Shown: in pieces, positions 33,547-45,658 of the stretch | How the letters are laid out: each line of letters opens with the position of its first letter | Position numbering within the stretch: the first letter of the stretch is position 1 | Source of the DNA: Mortierella alpina | Lineage: Eukaryota > Mortierellomycota > Mortierellomycetes > Mortierellales > Mortierellaceae | NCBI GenBank assembly: GCA_029449245.1 | Contig: JANATF010000001.1 | Location: 124,001-188,000, forward strand | DNA: 64,000 nucleotides | Direction: 5' to 3' | The notes under the pieces: model-generated | What the model saw: only the letters and a program-made list of their open reading frames with translations | What the model was told of the DNA's origin: nothing | Databases searched by the model: none | Made by a program: the position numbers and the translations under genes

Positions 33547-36500
33547 ATGCAAAGCGCGTCTACAGGCACCGCCTTTCAGCCCACGAGTCCAATGACCGTC
33601 GGTGGTGCCTCCAACCCCTTACAAAAGTCCACCTATGTGTCGACAACAGAGACAATCCAGCTGGCGCCTGAACTCAACTCGTCCATTACCCACATCCTGC
33701 GGTCCAAGGACCCGCTGGATGCTCAAGAGTTCAGCTCGGTGGAGTACATCAACAAAATATTCCCCAATGGTAGGGATCTTCTCAACCTGACCAATCTCTG
33801 GAGCTGCAGCGAGGCATTGAGAACATTCCCCTGTTGGTATTAACATGCCCTTGTCCTCCCAAAAGAACATTCCCTGGCGTCCGTAGACGAGGTCCTCTCG
33901 AGACTCCATGGAAAAGCAAGGCAAGTTCAGGAAGAGCTTCGCGAGTTGACCCGGGCGCAGACGGACGGAGGCCAGAAAGGTCAGGAGGAAGTCGAGGCGG
34001 CAAAAAAAGGAATCGAGGTATTAAGCTCCTGGTAACTTTGAGTATTTTGAGCGGCGATCGTTGTCCTTGTCTCTGTTCATTTACTTTTTTACGTACAGCA
34101 CCCTTTTTCTTGAGAGCTAAGCTACTTTCTTCGGCGTTGATGGATTCACTAGGCATTGTTCTTCAAGATCAAAGAGATCAAGGAAAAGGCTACACAGTCG
34201 GAGCAGATGGTGCAGGAAATCACGCAGGACATCAAGAGTCTGGACTATGCCAAGCGACATCTCACTTCGTCGATCACTACCCTGAAGCGACTACAGATGC
34301 TAGGTATGTTATGCGAAAACAGAATGCAGCAGGTGGACGTGCTCGGCAGGCACATGCATGCTGACAGGTGCGCTTGCTCCTCCTTTGTGAATAGTGACGG
34401 CAGTGGACCAGCTAAAGACTATGGCACAACGGAAGCAGTATCGGGAAACCGCGCAACTACTAGAGGTACGCAAGGACTCTTTTCGAAGGAGGAACGTGTG
34501 TCGAACCTGCTCGTGGATATTCGCCCTGCAAAGCTCACTGACTTTTTTCGGACTGGATTGCTATGTAGGCTGTCCTGCAGTTGATCCAGTACTTCCGCAC
34601 CTTTCAAAACGTGCGCCAGATCGCGGATCTAACAGAGTCTGTTGCAAAGCTGCAAGCAGAGCTTGAGCGGGATATTGTCAGGGACTTTGAAAACGGCTTC
34701 ACACCAGACGGGATTCTGATCGGCAATGTTGGCCAGTTGGCCAATGCGTGTCTTGTAGTCGACATCTTGGGAGAAGACGTGAGGTGAGTTGGTCTGCATG
34801 GATCTTCGACGTCGCTTCAACTAGAAACGCTTTGTTTTAATACTCACGACATTGAATGCTAGGCGTAACCTGGTCAAATGGTACTGTAAGCTACAGCTGC
34901 GAGCCTACCGCTCAGTATTCAAGCCGAATGAGGAGGTGTCTGCATTGGACAATACCTCAAGACGCTATGCATGGCTAAAGAGGTTACTCAAAATTCATGA
35001 TGAGGAGCATGCTCACATCTTCCCGGCTGCTTGGGATGTGTCTTGTGTGCTGTGTCTGCAGTTTTGTGATATCACCAGGTAAAAGACATTTCAAATTCAG
35101 ACACCCCACACTTTGCACCACGTTATTGCGATTCTTGGATCGGCAAACGCTAGTACTCATAGGCGAGTTTTTCATGAACTCGATAGACATGATCTGGCAG
35201 ACATCCTTTCAAAGAATGCTTCAACAGTTGAAGTACCGTTGCTGCTCCAAACCTTACAACTCACACTGGAGTTTGAAACGCAACTCGAGAACCGCTTCTT
35301 GAACAGGGTAGGCATCTGAACCCAATCGACTTTATTAGCCTGCTGGCGTATCACAGTATGGTCTGTCATTATCGGAAACCATTCCTCATATCTCTCTTTA
35401 TGATTGTTTTTTAGGATGTTGATTTTGCATTGAACGAAGATGCGGAATCTGCAGGCTTTTCTGAAAGTATCTCGACTTGTTTCGAACCGTACCTGGGCCT
35501 TTACATCGACGCAGAGGATAAGTACGCACCAAGAGATCGACTTTGAAAGCTCAGGGAGCGGTTGCACAAATGAACAGTGTTAACTGACTATACTACCGCC
35601 GCCGTTTCTTTCGCTAGAGCGTTGGAGGAAAAGATAAACGGATTCAAGCTTCAGGAACCTGTGCCTGAGGACGACCTTTCGGTCACCGTTCTTGCCTCCA
35701 GCACCGACATTTTCATGTTCTACAAGTCTGCACTCACAAACTGCGCCAAGCTCTCTCGGAAAAGGCCCTTTCTTGACCTTTGCACAGTATTTGGAAAGTG
35801 GCTGAGGGTCTATGCCAACGACGTTCTTTTGGTCAAACTACCCAAGCAGTACGTCGAGGTCCATGCTGCATCTTGTTTAGCCACGTACGCTGCCCGAGTC
35901 TGTACTGACGTTGCGCGATCTTCTTTGTACACTTGAAATCGGTTGCCTTTTTGTAGAGGCGATAAACGTCCAGTCACCCGAGATGTCCTGCGATCCATCT
36001 GTGTCGTCTTGAACACGGCCGACTACTCTCTTACGACCACTAGTCAGGTACGAATTGAACCTGCGGGATGCTAGTGCTTGTGACAACAGTGATTTCTAAC
36101 TATTTTCTTTTCACAATGGTAGCTTGAAGAGCGACTATGGGCAAACATTGATCCGGAGTTTGTGGACCAAGTCAGCATGGAATCTGAACGGCAAGCGTTC
36201 CTCTAGTACGGCAACCGATGCGCTCGCGGTACATGCGTCCTGTTGATGTTCATTTTCGCTTGGTGTTGACGCAGCTTTATTATTCCTGCTTTGCGTAGTG
36301 TTGTGTCAGCGTGCACGAGGGCCCTTGTACGGGCAGTAGAGAACGACTACGAGCCAGCACTGCTCGCCATGTCGAAGCTACCATGGGGGACGATTGAATA
36401 TGTCGGGGATCAATCAGAATATGTATCACAAATCCATGGGACTCTTAAAACCTGCGTGGGAGCAATACAAGAGTTAATCACCAACAAGCGCTACTTCAGG

Positions 36501-37681
36501 ACCTTTTGCGACAAATTCATAGAGTAAGGGCCTCTACCGATGTGCAGTTCTTGGACTGTCAGTGTCAGCAAGCGGGCCTTGTCATTGCGCCTAACAAGGG
36601 TCTTTTTTCTGTGCTTGTCTGTCGGTATAGGTCCTTTGTCTCTAGGTTCGCATCCAATCTTCCGAGATGCAAACCGATATCAGAGATCGGAGCTGAGCAA
36701 ATGCTCCTTGATACCCAGGCAGTCAAGTCATTTCTGATTGAGATACCCAATCTCGGACTCGAATCGTCAACACAAGTCCCCACATCGTAAGTATTTTCCT
36801 CTTTCCAAAGTCCACAACAACAATATCCCGAGCGAAAGCGACCTTGCTTGTCACTGACCTTCGTTTCTTATCGTTTCCTTAGATTTGTCAAGTTTGTCAA
36901 TCGGGGTCTAGGAAAGATCGAGACGATATTGAAGACGGCCATGAGTCCTCATGAGCCCGTGGACATGTTTATAGACCACTATTTCTTGCTTATCGGAGAC
37001 AACAACCTGCCCAACTATCAGCGGATATTGGAGCTCAAAGGATTGAAAAGGACAGAGCAGCAACAGATGGTGGATCTGTTCCTCAAGAAGCAAGCAGGCA
37101 TGGACAATCTACAGGAGAACTCTGCAGTAATGTCTTTGCTTCAGGGCATGCCAGCACACGTTTCGAACCAAGGGGTTGTAGGGCCCTCTGCGGGCCTGAT
37201 TGGCAACATGTCTAGCATGGTCCTTGGCGGTGGAGGGTCCTCATCCTCAGGATCGATGACGCCCGGATCAGGAGGACAAGGTGGCGGTGTGTTGAGAGAC
37301 AGCAATCCGTACCAGCTCGGGAATATTGTCACGTCCTCGATTCTGAGCCATAGTCCCTTTGCTGCTCTTGCGGCACAGCACTTGAATGGTTCTGGAACAG
37401 GCGGCCATGGAGGCCATGGTGCAGGAGTGGCGAGTGGAGCCGAGGGTGGCATGGGAGGTATTGCTGGAGGAGGCAGCGGTCTGTTTGGACTTGGAGGTTA
37501 CGAGAAAGAGTCGGGCGCAGGAACCGGATCCTCGGGCACAGCAGTAGGCGCTGGGGCCGGCCAGCCTGCTGGATCTTTTGCTGCGGGAGCCAAGATCAAT
37601 GTCAACATCCGCAAGTTTGTTGCTGGTATGAGGGCGAAAAAGGATCAGGATCCTGGGCAAGGTGGATCGATTGGCAACTAA
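33547..37681 (+). CDS. VPS53: VPS53, GARP/EARP tethering complex subunit
   Basis: Fourteen exons: 33547-33769, 33866-34017, 34153-34303, 34395-34465, 34569-34783, 34863-35078, 35163-35307, 35415-35521, 35618-35848, 35957-36047, 36123-36205, 36299-36523, 36631-36786, 36883-37681; 954 residues. Phase holds throughout. Vps53 tethers endosome-derived vesicles at the trans-Golgi as part of GARP. Conserved marks: [37 protein letters not shown]...[76 protein letters not shown] and [12 protein letters not shown]. The last about 150 residues are a Gly/Ser-rich fungal extension ending near a Lys-rich stretch. Several donors are GTAYGN rather than GTAAGT, but each is the only one that keeps frame. Confidence 0.97.
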
Positions 37682-37853
37682 GGCTGGAGGAGAAGAAGAA
37701 AAAAAATATATATACAATAAACCCCCCACGCACAGATGCGGATGTCGGACGTTGGACGGAGGCGATTTTCTTTTTTATTTCAAATACTGACGGATGCAAC
37801 GGGTGGAAGGCACCTTTTGGGCTGTACTGCGGATTTCGCTTCCTCCCTTTCGT

Positions 37854-40508
37854 TTATGATCCTGCGGCATGTCGCGCTCTCAAGAGCTCGAGCGATGGTC
37901 TCCGAGAATCTGACGCAAAGTCGTCCGAGAAGGAGGCCCTCGGGATGGAAGGGGTGCCGTCTGACCTGGCAGATGCAGACGCGCACGCAGACGCCGCAGA
38001 ACGACTGGACCCAGTAATTTCTTGGAACCGTAACTGAATATCACGCCTGTGCTGCTGCTGCAGGTCAAGGCTGTCTCTTGTGAGTCCTACAAGGTCGTGC
38101 GTGGACGATCGTGCTGTTGATCCTGTACGGCCCAAACTGTTAGCGCTGGTGATATCGCCCAGGGGGCTCTTCTTGGCGGAGGAGGGAGAGTCGGGGGAGC
38201 CGACTGGGCTACTAGTACTGTCGTGATAGGACTTCATTCGCTGTCGGTACAAGGCTGTCGCCAGACCGCCCTCCTTGGTGGAGCTGCTGTGGTTCAAATT
38301 GGTCTCAATCATGGGCGGGAGGGGTGCTGGTACCTTCTTTGTAGGGCTATGGAAGAGATCACCGCCGTTTCTGCTGCTTGCAGCTGAAAGGCAGGCGTCG
38401 TTCATGTTGTTGTTGACGTTGTCTTGCGAGGCGTTGTTGGCCCATGTCCGCGACATCCGCAGACTGGCCAGCTGCTGCGGCGGCGGAGGCGGCTGAGAGG
38501 TCGTGGAGGAGCGGACGAGGGTGCTCTGTCTCCATGCGGGGAGTCCGGACTGTGGCTCGTCTTGGATGAAGTTGGCAGATCGAGAGCGCATCAAAGAAGC
38601 CGCAGGGACATAGGCCTCTTGTTCATGCTGATCAGGCAGGATGCTGGTCTCTTGTCGTAGCAGCCTCAATTGACGTTGAGCCTGAAGCTCTTCATCCTCC
38701 TCATCGGCGGCATCTGTCAACTCTGGATGACCGAGACCAGGTTCTCGTCCGGCGGTGCTATTGCCCTCTGGTGGTGGTGGGTGCTGGCCGTAAACTGCAG
38801 GCGGCATCTGGTTGCTGTCTTCGAGAGACGCACGACGATACTTTTCGGTCATGTCTCCATGGACTGGGATCAGGATTGGCCTTTGAGGATAGGCGACGAG
38901 ATCGCCTTGGGATCGGAAGCCGCTGCTGCTGTTGTCTCTTTTAAAGTCATTGAAGTGGAAAGCCTTCTCGTCCTCGCCCTCCCTGCTAAGCTCGTTCTTA
39001 TGACAGCTATCACTGTCTACGCTGCCTTCGTTTCCGTGTGTGCTGTTATCGTTGTTGTTGTCGTTGTTGCTGCTGTTGGGCTCGACAGAGTCAGAATCCG
39101 TCGGACGATGTTTGCGACGATGACGGAGGATCAACGGGCGCGCGACGTAGACGAGGACCACACCACAGACCACTACGCAGAGGGCGCCAATGACGGCAGC
39201 AAAGATGGGTTTGGACATGGAGACAAACTTGGGTTCTGGTGCGACGGGTTCTGCAATCGAGGGGGAGATGCTCACCATCAGATCTGTGATCGTGCTGGTT
39301 GTCGTGCTGCTCGCCTCCGCCATCTTGATGTTGGCGGCGGCAGCGGTGTCCTTGTTCTGTCGAACGGTGGTCTTGAGGGATTGGAGCGCAGCAGGGAGTG
39401 GTGCAAAGGAGGCAGGACCCAGGAGGACTTGGAAGAGATAATCGATGGTCACTTGTTCTGCCATGGCCACGGTCGTCGCGTATTTGATCACGGATTCAGA
39501 AGGATCGACCACCTCGGCGGTTCGTGCAGCGGTCTTATCATCGCGTCGAACGAGGAGCCGGGGCAGTGGCTTTTTCGGAGCCGAAGCGTCGTCTTGGATT
39601 CTGCGGATCAGCTGCAGGGACGCTTTGTTCTCAGCATCGCCTTCGCCGGGATCTTCTTTACTGCCGCCATCATTTGGATGGTGCCCAGCATCATTGTCAT
39701 CTCCACTGTCATTCTGGCTCCCACCATTGTTGCTGTCGCTGTCGGCAGGAGGCGTCGATGCTGGATTTGGGACCTGGGTGGTGGTGATAGAGGTGAGCGT
39801 GGATGAAAGCGCGGTTGGTGGTGGTGGTAGCGGTGAAGGCGATGCGACATCGGGTCTGGGTGGTGCAGATCCAGGCGAAGTCGTGGCTGGCAGGGGAGGA
39901 GCACCAGGAGCAACCGCAGGAGCAGGAGGAGGGCTAGGAAAGACGCATGAGGTTTGGTTGTAGATGAGGATCGCCTGAGGATTCGAGCTCTGGAGATTGG
40001 CGAGCTTGGTGGCGAGAGCACAGCCGTCGCAGTCCAAAAACGCGATCCACGCTCGGTCAATCTTGTCAGCTACTTTGGCATCACACAGCTTGCCCACATC
40101 GTAGAGACGGCCCTATAGGAAGAATGTCGCCATACTTGACAGGTTAGCTGATAGAATCGACAATGGGTCATCTTTGAGAGAGAGACGAGTATGAGCGAAA
40201 ACAAAAATAGAAAAGAAAAGAGGCCATGGATGTCCTACCCGCACGCCTGTCGAACCTGGATGAGGCGTTCCGCTGACGATCTTGACGTTGCCAAAGAGTT
40301 TGGACTCTGGAGGCGAGCACACAGCAATGGAGCTGGCGGCGGCAGGTGGTGCGCCCTCTGTGCCACACGAGACGAGGTTGGTTTGAAGTTCAAAGGTTGT
40401 CATGGGGTCCTTGGAGTTGCCGAGGACTGTTGCGAGGAGCTGGCTGATGAGAGCTGCGTGCAAGAGAGAGTTGCAGGCTCTTAAGCGGAGGTCGCGAGCA
40501 TTTGCCAT
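37854..40508 (-). CDS. PA-domain single-pass membrane protein, function unknown
   Basis: Two exons, complement of 40239-40508 and 37854-40112 (phase 0); 842 residues. A hydrophobic N-terminus (about residues 13-30) is a plausible signal peptide. Residues about 35-140 resemble a protease-associated (PA) fold: VADKIDRAWIAFLDCDGCALATKL followed by NPQAILIYNQTSC. A Pro/Ser/Asp-rich lumenal stalk follows, then one membrane span at about 392-416 (PIFAAVIGALCVVVCGVVLVYV) and a long Ser-rich cytosolic tail with several SP/TP sites. PA-TM proteins often carry a cytosolic RING-H2 domain; no Cys/His RING pattern is visible here. It may be a vacuolar sorting or cell-surface sensor, but that is inference. 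The 3' end converges on VPS53, 172 bases apart. Confidence 0.85.
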
Positions 40509-41318
40509 TCGCGGCGATGGGACTCGGATGTTGAAATGTAGCGGGATATCGCGTTGATGGGCGTCTAGTGTGAAAAATAAGACGAGAGAGAGCGAGTGAA
40601 CGCTACAAGGTTAGACACCAACGCTGACGAGAGAGCTGGATGGACTGGAATAGGCCGAGGAGGAGCTGAGATAGGGAGAAGAAAGAAGGGTGTGCAAAAG
40701 GTCACTCGACCGTTGGGCTGAGCAAGAAAGGGAAGGGGCGGTTGGCTTTGATATATTCCCAACACAAGGGAATCGGCCCACACTGGGGTGAATCGGCATC
40801 GGCTGTCTTGCGCACTCCTGCCCAGCTGTTGCGCCTCCGCAAGAGCAGAGCGAGGGCGATGCAGGTCGGCGCGTGCAGCAGACGCCAGGTGTGGTCTGCA
40901 GACTGCAGACTGCAAGTGCAAGTGCAAGTGCAGGTGCAGGTGCAAGGTAGGCGGACAGGGAGATGCGCTCTTTATGGCGCTTGTGCTACCTCGGACACAC
41001 ACACGAGTCTGTGCCTGTGTGTCCAGGGAAGAAATAAAGCCGAAGTGCAGTGTCATAGGCTCTCCTGCTGCCTCTGGCTATGACATAGTGTGCCTGTGCT
41101 GCTGTCCCTTTGTTCTTGTTCTCTCATTCCCTTCGTTCTTCCCTCATCTCCTCGTCTCTTCATCTCCTCATCTCCTCATCGTCCTCCTTTTCTCATCCGC
41201 CCATCCACCCTGCCCATTGCGCCCTTGTCCACTCTCGTCTCGCTCGTCCTCTCGTCCTGCCACGTCCTGCCAATCCACCCCTTGCACAGCTCACATCGGT
41301 CCACCGCATTCTGATCCG
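40509..41318. promoter_or_regulatory. Divergent promoter region, PA protein / MFS transporter
   Basis: 810 bases between divergent start codons. Contains the hexamer array at 40909-40946 and a pyrimidine-rich leader (41100-41290) before the transporter start. No TATA box recognised. Confidence 0.5.
40909..40946. repeat. Hexamer tandem repeat (GTGCAA/GTGCAG)
   Basis: About six copies of the six-base unit tgcaag/tgcagg in direct succession in the promoter gap upstream of the MFS gene. Confidence 0.85.
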
Positions 41319-43710
41319 ATGCCCTTCCCTAAGGGGGCCTCGTCTGCAACCAAGACGGCCTCGTTTCTGGCTGCATGCTCCGTCGCCCTGGTCTCGGGCA
41401 CGCCCTACCTCTACTCCACCTACGCCAACCAGCTCACCACTCGACTCTCGCTCACAGCCCTGCAATCCAATGTAACGCATTCGTCCTAATGCCTCAGGTG
41501 GCCTGTCTTACCTGCAAATATACAATCTTTGTCCTCTCTCTCGCTCTCTGACGTGTGGTCGTGTGCTATGTACTATTACTGCACTAGGTTGTGGCTGCAG
41601 GTGTCCACTATGGCCTGTTTCTGTCAGGTATGCACATAGTCCACATGTGCCTGAACACCGTGTGTGCATACAACAGCGCATTGCTGACATACAGCCGCCT
41701 CTTTCTCCTTCGCACTATAGGTCCCTTCTTTGGTCGTCTGGTCGACAGTCGAGGGCCCAGGACGTAGGTGAACGAATAGCAACGAGAGTTGGTGTTGGTG
41801 TTGTTGTTGTTGTTATTATTGTCGTTGTTGGGGGAAGATTGTCGGGTTTACATAAGGCGGTAGGAGAGGGCGTGTATGGACTCCCGACCGACCTCTCACA
41901 TCAAGCTCGTAGCTAATGTCACCATATCGCGGACAAGTGTTTTTTATTTTCTGTTTTGCTCGGACATACTACACAAGTGGGCAGTAGACGGGGTTGCATC
42001 CTGCATCCACCCCCAAAAGACCTCGACATGGAAAAGGAAAGCTAGGGGGTGGGGCATACTCTTGCACACGGGCGAATAGGCAGACCAATGGTTTGCCTCG
42101 CCCCAGCTCCAACCAGTATGTTAACCATAAGCTGGCCTTTCCTTCTACTCGATCGTGGACTCGGGATCCTCCTTCATTGCTATAGTGTCGGACTCGTTGC
42201 TGCTAGTCTCCTGATGACTGGCTATGCAGGCCTCTCCTTGACATACTCGGGCCTCTTCAACACATTCGGCTTCGTATCAGCGTTCCTGTTTCTAATATTG
42301 GTCGGCATGGGTAGTCAGGCAGGCTACATGACATCTGTCAGTACCAATGCCCACAACTTTCAGGCTGGACGTGGACTCGCCATGGGTGTGCCCATTGCGT
42401 GCTTTGGCCTGTCTGCTTTGCTGTTTGCTCAGATCAACAACCATTATTACAGGGATGATACCCAATCGTTTTTGCTGCTCGTCGCCAAGGCCATTGGAGG
42501 CACGATCTTGATCTCAGTCCTGTTCCTGAGAATCTATCGTAGACCGGACCTTGATGGACCGCGGGATTTGGAGGATGTCGTTGCCCAAGCCGCGCCCGCA
42601 AGCGTGGGAGTAGGCACCGGCCTTGGAATCGGATACTCGCCTGTACATGTAGAGGTGAACTCTGGAGAATCAGGGGATGGAGAGCAGGCTGAAGAGTTCA
42701 GAAGGCGGACGCAGGAGCGGGAGAGATTGCTCCATTCCGATGCGGTGACCCGTCATTCACACCGCTCGCCAGTGGCCCCTTCAGCCCCAGACTCTGGCTT
42801 CGGACTCTTCAAAACAAACCATGTCGCTCAAATGTTGCTGCTGAGTATATTATTGTTATCTGGGCCAGGACTGATGTATGTCACCAATGCGGGAGCCATC
42901 ATCCGTTCCATCTATCGCGACCACATGGACGACCCATCCGTTCCGCCAACAAAGGAGGAGCTGGCTCGTCTCCAGCAGCTCCAGAACCTTCATGTCTCGC
43001 TCATCAGTCTTTGCTCCTGCCTGGGCCGCATCTCGGTCGGTATGATGTCGGACCTTGGCAAGCGTGGAAGTGGCCAATGGTGGGGAATCCACCGTATCGG
43101 ATTTTTACTCTATGCAGGTGTATGCGTCTGGCTGGGCCAGGCCTTTGGAGCTGGCGTACACGAGATTGGTGATTTGACCAAGGTTTCGCTGCTAGTTGGA
43201 CTAGGCTATGGCAGTGTCTTTGGTGAGTACTTTGAAATGACGCTGCTGCTTCCTGTCGCAAACTATTTTCTCGTTTCCATCGCACACTTTGTGCGGATGT
43301 ATTCACTCACTCTTCTATTTTGCTCATCTCCTCCAGGCGTGGCTCCGACGATTGTTAGCGAATGGTTTGGAGTGTCGAATTTTGGCACCAACTGGTACGA
43401 TAAAATACGTGTGCTTGATCGAATGTGAGGGTCGGTATAGCCATTTGACGATGAATCTTGACGATGAATACTTTCTGTATATAGGGGCTGGATATCGATT
43501 GCACCGGCCATCGGTGGACAGTTCTTCAACCTGGTCTTTGGATGGCTCTACGACCGCGAAGCGCAGCACGAGCACACGCTGGAATGCTTCGGAGTGGAGT
43601 GCTTCCACACGTCGTTTGTTCTGGGTACCTGCTCCAGCCTGCTGGGCGTGGCTGTACTGGCCTACCTCTACGTCGCCACGCGGGCCCATGTTGGGCCAAG
43701 AGTTCCTTGA
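41319..43710 (+). CDS. MFS transporter, MCH1/nodulin-like family
   Basis: Six exons: 41319-41471, 41588-41627, 41721-41763, 42186-43222, 43337-43394, 43485-43710; 518 residues with about 12 predicted membrane spans and a long central cytosolic loop (about 240-310, with RRRTQERERLL). The first spans read FLAACSVALVSGTPYLYSTYANQL, then VVAAGVHYGLFLSGPFFGRLVDSRGPR, which is the MFS loop 2-3 motif (GR..D..G.R). Later conserved parts are ISVGMMSDLGKR and GVAPTIVSEWFGVSNFGTNWG. The closest known type is yeast Mch1 (monocarboxylate-transporter homologue at the vacuole membrane); substrate unknown. The third intron is long (422 bases) and carries GTT repeats. Two very small exons (40 and 43 bases) are supported by strict phase. 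Confidence 0.92.
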
Positions 43711-44176
43711 GTGGCTGAGGCTGTTTTTCTCCGATGGAGTAGACGATCTTCAAGCTGGGCTGTTAGAGAAGCCGAGTGCTTTGTACTATAAACTGACGCA
43801 CTTGGTGTGTTGCTCACAATCCTTGCATCTGTGCAGCCTGTGCAATCGCTTCTCTTGGCAAACAAATTCTATTTAGAACGCAGAGGGGTCTTGGCTTTTT
43901 TTTTTCCTTCTTTTTTCTCACCTCCTCCCGCCGTCATTTTTCTTCTTTTGTGCGTTGCGAAGTGGTGGAAAGAAGTCCATTTCTGCATTTAGCCGGCAAG
44001 GCCCGCTTCTCGCCGCTTCGTCGATATTTAAAGCAACTGGTGTTCGTTTTTCCCCTCTGCCATTTGTTCTTTTCTCGTTGAAACAACCAGCGCACTGCAA
44101 ACCATATTCTCACGCACTTCCCACACCTCGCCCCAGCTCATCCGCGCATAGACCACTTACACAGCACACCACAGCA
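43711..44176 (+). promoter_or_regulatory. Promoter and leader of the Gln-rich gene
   Basis: 466-base gap. A TATA-like element (atatttaaag) at 44024-44033 lies about 145 bases upstream of the start codon at 44177, followed by a C-rich leader ending in agcaATGa. The left part is the transporter 3' UTR. Confidence 0.5.
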
Positions 44177-45658
44177 ATGACAACCTCACTTTCCGACATG
44201 GACAAAGCACATAAGCAGCAACATCAACATCAACAACAACAACAACAACAACAACAACAAGAACAACAACAGCAACAACAACAACAGCAACAACAGCAAC
44301 AACAGCAACAGCAGCAGTACCCCATGAACAACTCGGCCATCCCAGCTCCCGAGCGCACGCCACAGCAACAGCAGCCTCAGCAGCCGCTGCCGCCGGTGGA
44401 AACCAACCTCGTTTCCAGGAACATTCCTGTCACTTCACAATCACCCTTCAGTTCCTCATTCGCAGCCCCACCATGCACTGCCCGTCAACCTCCCCTTGCA
44501 CAGCAACGTTGTAGTGGTAGCGGCTCCAGAACTCAGTCCTCGGCCAGTCTCACAGACCTTTCCCGCGAGGTCTACAAAGCCCAAAAGGCAATGTACAAAT
44601 CCCAGGAAAAGGTTTTGAAGAAGGAAGGTCATCGGGTGGCCAAGGAGGCCAAGCACCAGGCCAAGGAACTTCAACGCGAAGTCAAGCATCAAGCCAAGGA
44701 ATTCAAGCACCACGCCAAGGAAGCTCTCAAGAATGCGCAGTCAAGTCTTCGGGAGCGTGGTTATGTTGAACATCCACACCACTATTCACCACAACCACAA
44801 CCACAGCAACAGCAATACCAAGCGAGGCTCGAAGTGTCTCCTCCAGCTCAATTGTCGCAAGCCCAATCCTCGAGTACCGTCGCACCCCACGGTTATCAGC
44901 AACAACAACAGCAGCAGCTGCTTCCTTCAAACGCGTACAATGATCGCGGACAGGGATGTGGATGTGGATGTGGACGAGGACGCGGTAGTGAACGACGTGA
45001 GTGTCGACAGCAGCGTAAGGCCGATCGTCAGTTGCGACGTGATTGTGCACGACAGTCTCGGCACCAGCGGCACGCACCGCACGCGCCGCATGCGCCGCAC
45101 GTTTCACCTTTCCATTTCTTTGGTCTTGGTCCGCGACTTGTCCATGGTGCTCTTGAGAAAGGTCTCCGTTTGTTGGGGGAGCCAGATACCCGCGGCGGTG
45201 AGAACAGACCCGCACGACCCGTCATGACGATCGCACCTGCTCCGTTGTCGACCACCGTTAATGCTACTACTACCAACACCACGACGCCAGCCCGCCAACC
45301 CTCTACACAAGTCATTCGTCCTTCTCCTCCGACCCATGTTTCACAGTCCGCGTCTTCGTCTTCGTCTACGTCGGCACCTGTGATGATGCCTCAGCGACAG
45401 GCACCCATTGACCAGAAGCAATTGGGAGCTCAGGATCCATTATTGGTTTATTCCATGTCGGGCATGTCTCTGAACAACCACCGTCCTATGGTCGTACCCC
45501 CACCACCCACCTCCCTCACATACACCAGTCCGTCAGCCCCCATGATGATGGCGACCCCTATTCTAATGGCGACTCCTCGGCCTGATCTCGAGGAGGATGG
45601 ACAACAAGACGATCTGGATGTTCCTCCCCCACCTTACACCGCGACTACAGGCCCCTGA
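44177..45658 (+). CDS. Gln-rich protein with HQAKE heptads and C-terminal PPPY
   Basis: Single exon, 493 residues from MTTSLSDMDK. The frame is open further upstream, but the 44177 ATG follows the TATA-like element and is preferred. Residues about 12-48 are mostly poly-Gln. At about 122-194 there is a strongly charged helical segment (SLTDLSREVYKAQKAMYKSQEKVLKK, then repeated KHQAKEL / KHQAKEF / KHHAKEA units of seven residues), likely an amphipathic helix or coiled coil. A second part (about 257-300) is rich in Cys, Gly, Arg and His (GCGCGCGRGRG, then HAPHAPHAPH). The protein ends DVPPPPYTATTGP, a PPxY motif of the kind bound by WW domains of NEDD4/Rsp5-type ligases. No family recognised; an adaptor or condensate-forming role is inference. 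Confidence 0.78.
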   Translation: MTTSLSDMDKAHKQQHQHQQQQQQQQQQEQQQQQQQQQQQQQQQQQQYPMNNSAIPAPERTPQQQQPQQPLPPVETNLVSRNIPVTSQSPFSSSFAAPPCTARQPPLAQQRCSGSGSRTQSSASLTDLSREVYKAQKAMYKSQEKVLKKEGHRVAKEAKHQAKELQREVKHQAKEFKHHAKEALKNAQSSLRERGYVEHPHHYSPQPQPQQQQYQARLEVSPPAQLSQAQSSSTVAPHGYQQQQQQQLLPSNAYNDRGQGCGCGCGRGRGSERRECRQQRKADRQLRRDCARQSRHQRHAPHAPHAPHVSPFHFFGLGPRLVHGALEKGLRLLGEPDTRGGENRPARPVMTIAPAPLSTTVNATTTNTTTPARQPSTQVIRPSPPTHVSQSASSSSSTSAPVMMPQRQAPIDQKQLGAQDPLLVYSMSGMSLNNHRPMVVPPPPTSLTYTSPSAPMMMATPILMATPRPDLEEDGQQDDLDVPPPPYTATTGP

